Source: Bryobacterales bacterium
GTDB taxonomy: Bacteria > Cyanobacteriota > Vampirovibrionia > Obscuribacterales > Obscuribacteraceae
NCBI GenBank assembly: GCA_903970295.1
Contig: CAJCHQ010000718.1
Span: 1-20,285, forward strand
Direction: 5' to 3'
Length of the DNA stretch: 20,285 bases
The notes under the pieces were generated by a model that saw only the letters and a program-made list of their open reading frames with translations, did not search any database and was not told the DNA's origin. Position numbers and translations under genes: made by a program. This document shows, piece by piece, positions 13,781 through 20,285 of this stretch (positions are counted from its first letter, which is position 1; every line of letters begins with the position of its first letter).

Positions 13781-15015
13781 AACTCTACATCAGTTGGTTT
13801 GAATTTTTCGCCCGGTGATAGTGAGGGAACCGTTGTCGTCGATGTCGTCGTCCTCGTCGGCGCTGCCGTTGCCATCGGCGTTGTCGTTGGTGAGTTTGGA
13901 GCGAAACTCAGCGGAGTCGCAACCTCTATCTGCGCGCGCGCGATTTGTTGATTCGGGGGAGCGATTCGATGCAAACGTGCGGGTCGTTTTGTGTCCGGCG
14001 CTGCAGAAATATATTCGACTGCGAATTGTGAGAACGATTCCGGGCAGAATCGATTCAGTTCTTCATCGGTCGGAAAGCCTTTTAACAAATATCGCTCGGG
14101 ATAACAGTCAATCCTGGTCAATCGACCTGGCATCATTGCTAGCATCACATCCCACGACATTGCGCCGAGGATGCTGATTTGATAATCATGAGGAGCCGGG
14201 CGGGCGAAAACCACATAATCGGTTTTAGGCAATGAAGTCGCATCGACGCCGTCGATGATCGTTGCTTGCGAGCGCAGAAATTTTCTGCGGTCTTCCGAAA
14301 GCATGAACTTTGCTATAAATAGTTCTGGATCGCAACCACATTCAGCAATGAGAATGTCGTACTGTTCTGCATAGATCTTGCTCAAATACGAGTCGGAGAA
14401 ATTCTTCAGACTGGAGTGGTAGGGATGGTTGACCGGTCCTTGCCAGGCGGCAAAATTGTTTCCGGTTTTGACCAGAGCAAGTGGTGGCAGGGCATCTTCC
14501 TCCCGAAACTCTGCGAGTTTGTCAATCACAGAAGCCATGCCGGCGATCGAATCACTGCCGACAACGATCATTTTGCTGCGACTCAACGGAAAAATTAGAC
14601 GCTCTCCCGGCACCGGCAGTTCAGCTACGGCCGGAAAGTTCAAACGCGCTGCGTGATCACCATGTTCCCAGGTTGACTCGTGCAATTCATATTCATTTCT
14701 GGCGCTGATCAGACTGGCGAAATCGAGCGAAGTCGCTGCATAAAGTCTGGCGAATGCGTCTTTGCAGGCTTCTTCGAACGAAATTCCCCAGCGATCCAGG
14801 TCAGTTTGCAGGACGGCATTACTCTGATCGCTTTGTTGACTGGGTGCGACAAGGTAATAGGCGTAGTGATCGGCCCAGGTGCCGAAAGGCAGACTGTCAG
14901 CAGCGGCGTGTCCGGCCACTGCTTTACGCTGGAGACGGCGATTTGCTTTCTCCAGATGCCAGCGATGATCTACTTTAAGGCTTAGCGAAGCCAGGATTTT
15001 TTTATATGCGTGCAT
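13777..15015 (-). CDS. Cytoplasmic protein of unknown function, weakly DUF1444-like (412 aa)
   Basis: The protein starts at ATG 15015 with GAGGG eight bases upstream. It has no signal peptide or membrane segment. Residues 70-90 (TDLDRWGISFEEACKDAFAR) recall the W-G-V/I-S-x-E-E-x-x-x-x-A segment of DUF1444/YtpQ-type proteins, and the following ERLIFPLSRSKMIVVGSDSI resembles their central strands. This is a weak resemblance by eye. The middle region (YDILIAECGCDPELFIAKFM) is globular. The last 50 residues are Thr/Pro/Ala-rich (TTTPMATAAPTRTTTSTTT) and probably disordered. It is divergent from the leu leader region, 251 bp away. Confidence 0.72.
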   Translation of the reverse strand: MHAYKKILASLSLKVDHRWHLEKANRRLQRKAVAGHAAADSLPFGTWADHYAYYLVAPSQQSDQSNAVLQTDLDRWGISFEEACKDAFARLYAATSLDFASLISARNEYELHESTWEHGDHAARLNFPAVAELPVPGERLIFPLSRSKMIVVGSDSIAGMASVIDKLAEFREEDALPPLALVKTGNNFAAWQGPVNHPYHSSLKNFSDSYLSKIYAEQYDILIAECGCDPELFIAKFMLSEDRRKFLRSQATIIDGVDATSLPKTDYVVFARPAPHDYQISILGAMSWDVMLAMMPGRLTRIDCYPERYLLKGFPTDEELNRFCPESFSQFAVEYISAAPDTKRPARLHRIAPPNQQIARAQIEVATPLSFAPNSPTTTPMATAAPTRTTTSTTTVPSLSPGEKFKPTDVEF

Positions 15016-15266
15016 AATTACGCCCTCGCGGACGTGTATAAATTGGCTGAAATGCGATGAGAGGAATTCTTAGAGCAGGTGACTTTTGAACTTTTCGCCA
15101 CCTGATGTTCGCCACTATAAATGAAGAGTTTGAATGATATGTTTACTTTTTGTGCAATAGTTGTGTGACCGAAAAGATTTTAGTGAGCTTAGTTCTCGCT
15201 TCGGAAATGTTTACCGAGCGTCTTCCTTTGATTGACAATTCTGCCGATGGGGATTACAAAGACATC

Positions 15267-15350
15267 ATGCAGAACTCCACCTCCTTCAATTTGCCGGCGC
15301 TCAACCTGGGGCTTCTCCTGGGTGGTTTGCTTTTGGGCGAGTTTAAATAG
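15267..15350 (+). CDS. Leucine-rich leader peptide of the leuA attenuator (27 aa)
   Basis: ATG 15267 to TAG 15348-15350. The peptide contains nine leucines, concentrated in LGLLLGGLLLG just before the stop (codons CTG, CTT, CTC, TTG). It ends GEFK. GGGGA lies 13 bases upstream, a rather distant ribosome site. The frame is open further upstream (to 15150), so the start is not certain. A TTGACA at 15232-15237 with TACAAA 17 bp later would start transcription almost at this ATG, which would make it leaderless; another promoter may lie upstream. The product is probably unstable. Its role is to make ribosome progress depend on charged tRNA-Leu, as in the enterobacterial leu leader. Confidence 0.82.
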   Translation: MQNSTSFNLPALNLGLLLGGLLLGEFK

Positions 15351-15409
15351 CAGAGCCGAGTTCACTCAACCATCAGCAAGGCTCTGCTCCAGATGCAGAG
15401 CCTTTTTTT
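15349..15409 (+). promoter_or_regulatory. Leucine attenuator upstream of leuA (antiterminator/terminator)
   Basis: Three segments compete. A = AGCAGAGCC (15349-15357) begins within the leader stop codon. B = GGCTCTGCT (15380-15388). C = GCAGAGCCTT (15395-15404). A pairs with B over 9 perfect bp (antiterminator). B, extended to AAGGCTCTGC at 15378-15387, pairs with C over 10 bp and is followed by T7 (15403-15409): a Rho-independent terminator. A ribosome stalled on the Leu codons leaves A free, so A-B forms and leuA is read. A ribosome that reaches the stop codon covers A, so the terminator forms. leuA's ribosome site follows at once. Confidence 0.88.
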
Positions 15410-15425
15410 CAGGAGCGATTCAAAA

Positions 15426-17180
15426 ATGCAGACGGTCAACAAAAATACTGAACGAAGTGCGGTAAGCAGTCGGCATATCAAAATCTTCGATACGACTTTG
15501 AGAGATGGTCAACAGTGCCCAGGCGCCGGGATGACCTTCGATCAGAATCTGGAGTATTTTCGATTGGCATCTTTACTAAAGGTTGATGTGTTGGAAGCGG
15601 GCTTTCCTTCAGCCAGCACTCTCGATTTCGACATCGTCCGCGCCATTTGCGACGAAGCGCAAAGCGCTCCCTTCACGCCGACTATTGCTGCTCTTTGCCA
15701 GCTGCGGGAAGAGCAGATCGAACGCACGATCGAATCGTTGCAACCGCTGATCAAGATGAAAAAGGCCCGGCTGCATACTTATGTACCTGTGGATCCTGAA
15801 TTGATGCCGGCATCTCTCGGTCGCAAAGCCGACGACCATGGGCAAATCATCAAGGACCTCAGTGCCTTCGTGACGATGGCGGTCAAAGCTGGGCTGGAAG
15901 TCGAGTTCAGCCCCGAAGGCTACTCGCGAATGCACGACCACTTCGATTTTGTCACCGAGTTGATCCGCGCTGCCGTTGAAGCCGGGGCCACGGTGATCAA
16001 TTGCCCAGACACAATCGGTGGCGCCTGCGCATTTCAGGGTGCCGAGTATTTCGTCGAGAAGATGAACCGCCATGCAGCGATCATTGGCAAAGAGTATCCG
16101 GATCGCGAAATTACCTGGTCTGTTCATTGCCATAACGACTTCGGTCTGGCCGTCGCCAATTCGATCAATGGTGTGTTCAACGGCCCGGCGCGACAGATTG
16201 AAGGTTGTATCAATGGCATCGGCGAGCGCGCCGGCAACGCTTCACTGGAGCAGTGCATCATGCTGATCAAGCAATTCGGCACTGCCGCCGAGCAGGAGCA
16301 AGGCGCTGAAGCACCCTTCTACACGACGGTCAACACCGAATTCATCCAGGAAATCTCCGATTTCGTCGGCAACCACATGCTGCCCCGTCAACCTCACTGG
16401 CCGGTCAGCGGCGACAATGCCGCCCGTCATTCCTCGGGCGGACACACAAATGCTATCTTGAAGAATCCGCTCGCCTATCAGCCCTACGACCCCAAAGAGA
16501 TTGGCAAAGAAATCACTTTCATGTTTGGTCCTCTGAGCGGCGGCAATCATGCCAAATCAATCATTGAAGGATTCGGCTATGTATGCACCGAAGAAGAGAA
16601 AGCGACCGTTGCTCAGGTAATCAAAGACACTTACAGCGAACGGCGCAAAGGCATCACAGACGATGAGCTCATTCAAGCCTATTTCGATTATCGCAAGCCG
16701 ATCAAGATCGAGCAGATCGATTATTCCAAAGAAAAGCATCAATCGAGTGTAAGCATGAGCGGCACCATTTTTGACGAAAGTGGTGACTTCCGGGAAACCC
16801 ACGATGGCAAAGACTCTGCTCTCGCCGCCGTGAAGAAGATGATCGAAAAACACTTCGGTCCTTACAGAATTCTCAATCACCGGAGCCAATCGGACACGGC
16901 GGGTATCAACGCCAATTCAATTTCCGAAATCATCATCGAAACGGAAGATCGTCAACAATTTATCGGCAAAGGACGGGACCAGGATATCGAAATCTCGGCT
17001 ATTCGTGCGCTCGTTGATGCGGTTAATTTCGCGTACATCGAACGAAATTTCCGCTTGCAAGGTGCTGCAAAAAAGAAGAGCAGTACCGGTGCTAAAGATG
17101 CTAAAGATGCAAAAGATACAATAGATGCCAAAGATGCGAAAGAAACTGCTGAACCGGCGCTGGTGCCCGTGAAGGCTTGA
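15426..17180 (+). CDS. leuA: 2-isopropylmalate synthase
   Basis: This enzyme condenses acetyl-CoA with 2-oxoisovalerate, the first committed step to leucine. I chose ATG 15426, preceded by AGGAG at 15411-15415; an in-frame ATG at 15393 lies inside the attenuator terminator. The 584-residue protein has the DRE-TIM synthase signature (IKIFDTTLRDGQQCPGAGM, residues 18-36), and the metal-binding/second signature HCHNDFGLAVANSI (234-247) followed by NGIGERAGNASLEQ. The C-terminal part, about 430-560, corresponds to the regulatory dimer domain (SAIRALVDAVNFAYI near its end) that usually mediates leucine feedback inhibition. The central SSGGHTNAILKNPLAYQPYD segment differs from the usual DG-x-K and GKHSG wording, so homocitrate or citramalate synthase is a formal alternative. 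The leucine-coded attenuator argues for LeuA. The tail carries a KDA repeat. Confidence 0.92.
   Translation: MQTVNKNTERSAVSSRHIKIFDTTLRDGQQCPGAGMTFDQNLEYFRLASLLKVDVLEAGFPSASTLDFDIVRAICDEAQSAPFTPTIAALCQLREEQIERTIESLQPLIKMKKARLHTYVPVDPELMPASLGRKADDHGQIIKDLSAFVTMAVKAGLEVEFSPEGYSRMHDHFDFVTELIRAAVEAGATVINCPDTIGGACAFQGAEYFVEKMNRHAAIIGKEYPDREITWSVHCHNDFGLAVANSINGVFNGPARQIEGCINGIGERAGNASLEQCIMLIKQFGTAAEQEQGAEAPFYTTVNTEFIQEISDFVGNHMLPRQPHWPVSGDNAARHSSGGHTNAILKNPLAYQPYDPKEIGKEITFMFGPLSGGNHAKSIIEGFGYVCTEEEKATVAQVIKDTYSERRKGITDDELIQAYFDYRKPIKIEQIDYSKEKHQSSVSMSGTIFDESGDFRETHDGKDSALAAVKKMIEKHFGPYRILNHRSQSDTAGINANSISEIIIETEDRQQFIGKGRDQDIEISAIRALVDAVNFAYIERNFRLQGAAKKKSSTGAKDAKDAKDTIDAKDAKETAEPALVPVKA
17091..17144 (+). 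repeat. 9-bp tandem repeat in the 3' end of leuA
   Basis: Six imperfect copies of GCTAAAGAT (GCTAAAGAT twice, GCAAAAGAT, ACAATAGAT, GCCAAAGAT, GCGAAAGAA). They encode an Ala-Lys-Asp repeat in a tail of about 35 residues beyond the regulatory domain. Confidence 0.9.
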
Positions 17181-17196
17181 TGGGCATTGGGTCGGG

Positions 17197-18951
17197 TTAT
17201 TTGTCTTTGCCGAAGTTGCTGTCGGGGTATGCTTTTTGCAAGGCCTTAGTGCCGCGCTCGGCGCGGCTCTGAGATAGTTTTGGAAACTCCTTGTAGACGT
17301 CTTCGTACAAACTTTTCACGTAGTTCACCATGCGCGCGTAGAATTTATCGCCTTCCAGTCCGCCTATCTTGTCTGCTTCCTGCGTGATGAATGTCACCCA
17401 CTGCCCGCCTTTGCCGTGCCAGCGAGGCTGGAGATAGTAGGCTTTATTAAGATAAATCGGTAAGTAGTCGGGAAAGTTTTTAATACCCTCCGCGACCAGT
17501 TTGTTGTACAGGGGGACATCAGCGCTACCACCGCCACCCAAGAAATTTGTTTGAGCGACATCGAACCACTCGGGAGTCAAGGGCGCGAATTTCAGAGCCT
17601 GGTTCAACTGCGCCGCACCGAGACTGAGTCGTCTGTAAAAATCGGACCATTGCTGGTTGGACACCTTGTTTCCCCAGTCACCTCCGCGCGCCTTCCAGGC
17701 GAAGTTGTTGTAATAACTAGCCAGCACTACATGTGGTGTCGCGGCAGTGGGCTCGGCAGCAATCCATGCCTGCAATAAAGTCAGTCTCTTTTGCCAATCA
17801 GCATCGGTCGAATTCTCAGGAGGATCGGCCAGCACTCCAAGCAAAGAGTTTGCTTCTTCTTGCCCATCTGCCAGACGCCCGCGATGAAGTTGGGCATCGG
17901 CTATGACTTTGTCCAACTCGGCAAACTTTTTGGTCTCCAGCAGATTCAAAACATTTCCCGGCGCCCATGCCTGGCCGTTTCTGCCCACCGGAGCGTGCTT
18001 CGGCGCGGGCGGCAACTTCGCAAGCGTAGCCAGGCTCGCGCGCGTCAGTTCCAGCCAGCGCGCCCTTGCGATCTGCTGAAGACGGCTGGGATTGTTCGAC
18101 CAGATCGACTCGGCCTGGTTGAAGTCGTTTTCGGCCACGTCATTTTTGCCAAGGTCGGCATTCAGCTGTCCCAACATCATGTAGGCATAGGCTTCTCGCT
18201 CTTTACTATGCGATTGTTTAGCCAGCTGCAACCCTTTCTCTTCTTCTGACAAGTCCGGGGCAGGCAGGGTCCCTTGCATGAATTGCATGTGCTGACATTC
18301 GCCAGCCAAAATCAGGGGCAGGACTTCGCTATCCTGAAGTGAACCTTTGCGCGCCTCGGCAGCCACATTCGTGAAGGTCTTGCCGGCATCCGCGTACTTC
18401 TCTTGTCCCATGAGCACGCGCCCGTAGTCGATTGTCGTTGCTAGTTGCTGCTTCAATGGAGCATCGGCTTTCTTACCATCGGCCAGAGCCGCGATCATAC
18501 GGGTATTGGCCTCCTTCCAGTCGGAGTTGACGAGAGTTTTGGCCTGTCGATAGTCAGCAACCCACTTGGGCGGAAAAAATAGGTCGCTCAAAATTGGCAC
18601 TAACAAATTAACGACCATGCCAACAAATGCACAGACGACCACTGCCAGAGTAAAAAGAATCAGTCTTCTTCTGCGGGAAGCTTTATCTTCTGGCGGACTA
18701 GCAGCTCTGCCCACATTCTTGTCCGCAGGAGTAGGCGAAGTGCCATTCACGCTCTCGCTTTTCGAATTATCGCCGGATTCATTCGGCGGGGCTCCAGGTG
18801 CCTGGCGAAATTTGGGTAGCGGCTTCGGGCGATCGACTATTTTGGCCGGCGGCAAAAGCTCAGATTCGCCTGGCTTTTCTTTCAACTCGGACTGGACCGG
18901 TTCGGCGAACCCAGGCTGTTTAAACCCGTCAGCTGGATTCTCGTCTGCCAT
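17197..18951 (-). CDS. Membrane-anchored TPR-like protein (584 aa), DUF4034-like C-terminus
   Basis: ATG 18951 is chosen because GGAGG lies five bases upstream; the adjacent GTG at 18954 is too close. Residues 1-95 are a Pro/Ser/Glu-rich cytoplasmic tail ending in ASRRRR. Residues 97-120 are a single membrane segment (LILFTLAVVVCAFVGMVVNL). The rest, about 460 residues, is helical with TPR-like pairs (YADAGKTFTNVAAEARKG, EAYAYMMLGQLNADLGKNDV). The C-terminal part (IYLNKAYYLQPRWHGKGGQW, then VTFITQEADKIGG) resembles DUF4034-type proteins. Orientation by the positive-inside rule puts the helical part outside the cytoplasm. It faces leuA tail to tail with a 16-bp gap and is divergent from ilvD. 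The function is unknown; a link to amino acid synthesis is not implied by position. Confidence 0.82.
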   Translation of the reverse strand: MADENPADGFKQPGFAEPVQSELKEKPGESELLPPAKIVDRPKPLPKFRQAPGAPPNESGDNSKSESVNGTSPTPADKNVGRAASPPEDKASRRRRLILFTLAVVVCAFVGMVVNLLVPILSDLFFPPKWVADYRQAKTLVNSDWKEANTRMIAALADGKKADAPLKQQLATTIDYGRVLMGQEKYADAGKTFTNVAAEARKGSLQDSEVLPLILAGECQHMQFMQGTLPAPDLSEEEKGLQLAKQSHSKEREAYAYMMLGQLNADLGKNDVAENDFNQAESIWSNNPSRLQQIARARWLELTRASLATLAKLPPAPKHAPVGRNGQAWAPGNVLNLLETKKFAELDKVIADAQLHRGRLADGQEEANSLLGVLADPPENSTDADWQKRLTLLQAWIAAEPTAATPHVVLASYYNNFAWKARGGDWGNKVSNQQWSDFYRRLSLGAAQLNQALKFAPLTPEWFDVAQTNFLGGGGSADVPLYNKLVAEGIKNFPDYLPIYLNKAYYLQPRWHGKGGQWVTFITQEADKIGGLEGDKFYARMVNYVKSLYEDVYKEFPKLSQSRAERGTKALQKAYPDSNFGKDK

Positions 18952-19080
18952 CACAACCTCCGAATTCCAGCAACAGGCACTGAACAGGGACTTTAGTATG
19001 TCTATACCAAGATTTGAGATCGCTCAGCGTATGTCACAGGATGTTGCACCAAGACTAAATATCCCAAAAGCCTCATCCCT

Positions 19081-19095
19081 GGCACCATATATGCC
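19081..19095. repeat. Interspersed palindrome, truncated copy
   Basis: On the minus strand it reads GGC-ATATATGGTGCC, the family consensus with about three bases missing from the left arm. It lies in the divergent region between the TPR membrane protein and the ilv leader. Confidence 0.45.
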
Positions 19096-19203
19096 TTAGG
19101 GGTAAAGAAAATATGAAGTCCTGGGTAAATCTAAATTGACGATATGCACAATCGATGTCATCTTTGGGAGAGCAGGACGCCTGCAGATCCCTTCACCCCA
19201 GTG

Positions 19204-19293
19204 ATGGAAAAAACCTTGTCTTTCAATTTGTTGCCGATTATTAGCCTTTTGGTACTCGTCATTTTGGGCGCGAGTAGCGGGTTGATAGCGTAG
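19204..19293 (+). CDS. Branched-chain amino acid leader peptide of ilvD (29 aa)
   Basis: ATG 19204 to TAG 19291-19293. The centre NLLPIISLLVLVILG is almost all Leu, Ile and Val, the products of the pathway that ilvD serves. It ends ASSGLIA. The start shares SFNL(L)P with the leuA leader. No good ribosome site precedes the ATG, and the frame is open from an ATG at 19144, so the exact start is uncertain. A TTGACG at 19136-19141 could be part of a promoter. An alternative reading is a small membrane peptide, but the following terminator and ilvD make a control role much more likely. The first two bases before the ATG also allow GTG 19201. Confidence 0.75.
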   Translation: MEKTLSFNLLPIISLLVLVILGASSGLIA

Positions 19294-19315
19294 GTAAACA
19301 ACAAAAGTTTCACTT

Positions 19316-19353
19316 AAGCCCCCGCACCGCAGAGAAGGTCCGGGGGCTTTTTT
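19316..19353 (+). terminator. Attenuator terminator upstream of ilvD
   Basis: AAGCCCCCG (19316-19324) and CGGGGGCTT (19341-19349) form a perfect 9-bp stem, extended by ACC/GGT inside after a C-C mismatch. Six Ts follow (19348-19353). It lies between the leader stop codon and the ilvD start, where a constitutive terminator would silence the gene, so it must be conditional. A possible antiterminator is GCGGG (19277-19281, in the leader's last codons) with CCCGC (19321-19325), only 5 bp. Confidence 0.85.
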
Positions 19354-19464
19354 AACGGTCCCACCAGCCCCTTAAGACCCAGGCGAAGACCTCAACTAAG
19401 AACCACATCGAAAAACCTCCTCCCTGTCGATCCCCCAAAACTTTCCCCCCTCAAGAGAAACTCA

Positions 19465-20285
19465 ATGCAAAGTGACCAGATCAAGAAAGGTATAAGACGT
19501 GCCCCCGCCCGGGCGATGTTCAAAGCCACTGGTTTAACCGATGAAGACCTGGCTAAACCGCTCGTCGCCATAGCCAATACCTGGACCGAAGTCGGACCTT
19601 GCAATTTTCATTTAAGGACGATTGCCGAAGCCGTCAAAGTCGGGGTGCGAAAAGCCGGCGGCACGCCCATGGAATTCAACACTATCGTTGTCTCGGACGG
19701 TATCTCGATGGGTACCGAGGCGATGAAGGCATCGCTTGTGTCGCGCGAGATCATCGCTGACTCGATCGAATTGGGCGTGCGCGGCAATCTTTTCGATGCC
19801 GTGATCGCGCTTTCCGGTTGCGATAAAACCATACCCGGCACGATTATGGCGCTGGCTCGCTTGGATCTGCCGTCACTGATGATTTACGGCGGCTCGATCC
19901 AACCGGGCAACTACAACGGCAAAGACGTGACGATCCAGGACGTTTTCGAGGCTGTAGGCGCATGTATGGCAGGGCGCATGACCGAAAAGGAATTAAACGA
20001 TTTAGAGGGTAAAGCCTGTCCCGGCGTGGGGGCATGTGGAGGCCAATTCACGGCAAACACAATGTCCACAGCTGCCAGCTTTCTCGGCATCTCACCAATG
20101 GGCGTTAACGAAATCCCCGCAATCGATCCCCGCAAACTGCAAGCAGCGGAAGATTGCGGGGTTTTAGTAATGAAGATGCTGGCCGACGATCTGCGCCCGA
20201 GCCAATTGATCACCCGCACCTCGCTCGAGAACGCTATCGCCGCGGTCGTCGCCAGTGGCGGCTCGACCAATGCTGTGCTGCACCT
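19465..20285 (+). CDS. ilvD: Dihydroxy-acid dehydratase, 3' end beyond the window
   Basis: The first 273 codons of IlvD, which dehydrates 2,3-dihydroxy-isovalerate and -methylvalerate to the keto acids leading to valine, leucine and isoleucine. The start ATG 19465 gives the standard N-terminus (KKGIRRAPARAMFKATGLTD) with a weak AAGAG ribosome site. The three conserved iron-sulfur cysteines are present: C46 in NTWTEVGPCN, C119 in SGCDKTIPG and C191 in CPGVGACGGQFTANTM. The VSDGISMGTEAMKASLVSRE stretch is also typical. The frame is open to the last base of the window, so the C-terminal half (including the active-site serine region) cannot be judged. It is separated from the leader terminator by about 110 bp. 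Control by a branched-chain attenuator fits its role. Confidence 0.96.
   Translation, partial: MQSDQIKKGIRRAPARAMFKATGLTDEDLAKPLVAIANTWTEVGPCNFHLRTIAEAVKVGVRKAGGTPMEFNTIVVSDGISMGTEAMKASLVSREIIADSIELGVRGNLFDAVIALSGCDKTIPGTIMALARLDLPSLMIYGGSIQPGNYNGKDVTIQDVFEAVGACMAGRMTEKELNDLEGKACPGVGACGGQFTANTMSTAASFLGISPMGVNEIPAIDPRKLQAAEDCGVLVMKMLADDLRPSQLITRTSLENAIAAVVASGGSTNAVLH

Noticed and set aside
15393..15425. An earlier in-frame ATG for leuA at 15393.
   Set aside because: It falls inside the terminator stem-loop, and a good ribosome site serves the ATG at 15426.

Overview
The window looks like chromosomal DNA of a free-living bacterium of middling GC content. Large TPR and secreted proteins, sparse gene packing, an N-domain-less Clp ATPase paired with ClpP, and many palindromic intergenic repeats are compatible with a non-photosynthetic relative of Cyanobacteria (Obscuribacterales/Melainabacteria-like). 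That placement is inference only; no rRNA or other marker gene is present.

Layout. 1-2.6 kb: a leftward coiled-coil protein with an N-terminal helix-turn-helix whose 3' end runs into a 13-bp tandem repeat, a possible small exported peptide, and a rightward secreted TPR protein. 2.6-5.4 kb: a small leftward unknown gene, a solitary antitoxin-like protein (HTH plus MbcA/ParS-type C-terminus) with a perfect inverted repeat around its likely promoter, and a small membrane protein. 5.6-8.0 kb: a short secreted leftward protein, MscL with a Zn-ribbon tail followed closely by a MOSC-domain protein, and a leftward cluster of tiny ORFs, one apparently frameshifted. 8.1-11.1 kb: a leftward operon of a two-AAA Clp ATPase and ClpP with a clear terminator. 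11.1-12.4 kb has no convincing gene. 12.4-15.0 kb: two leftward proteins of unknown function, one exported. 15.1-20.3 kb: branched-chain amino acid genes leuA (complete) and ilvD (cut by the window end), both rightward, separated by a leftward TPR membrane protein.

The most striking content is regulatory. leuA and ilvD are each preceded by a short ORF rich in the codons of the pathway end products, followed by a Rho-independent terminator. For leuA a perfect 9-bp alternative pairing starts at the leader stop codon, the classic layout of ribosome-mediated attenuation. The two leader peptides share a Ser-Phe-Asn-Leu-(Leu)-Pro motif. The other recurring element is an intergenic palindrome, about GGCACC-GYATAT-GGTGCC, found about eight times in 20 kb, in two cases directly abutting a terminator T-tract.
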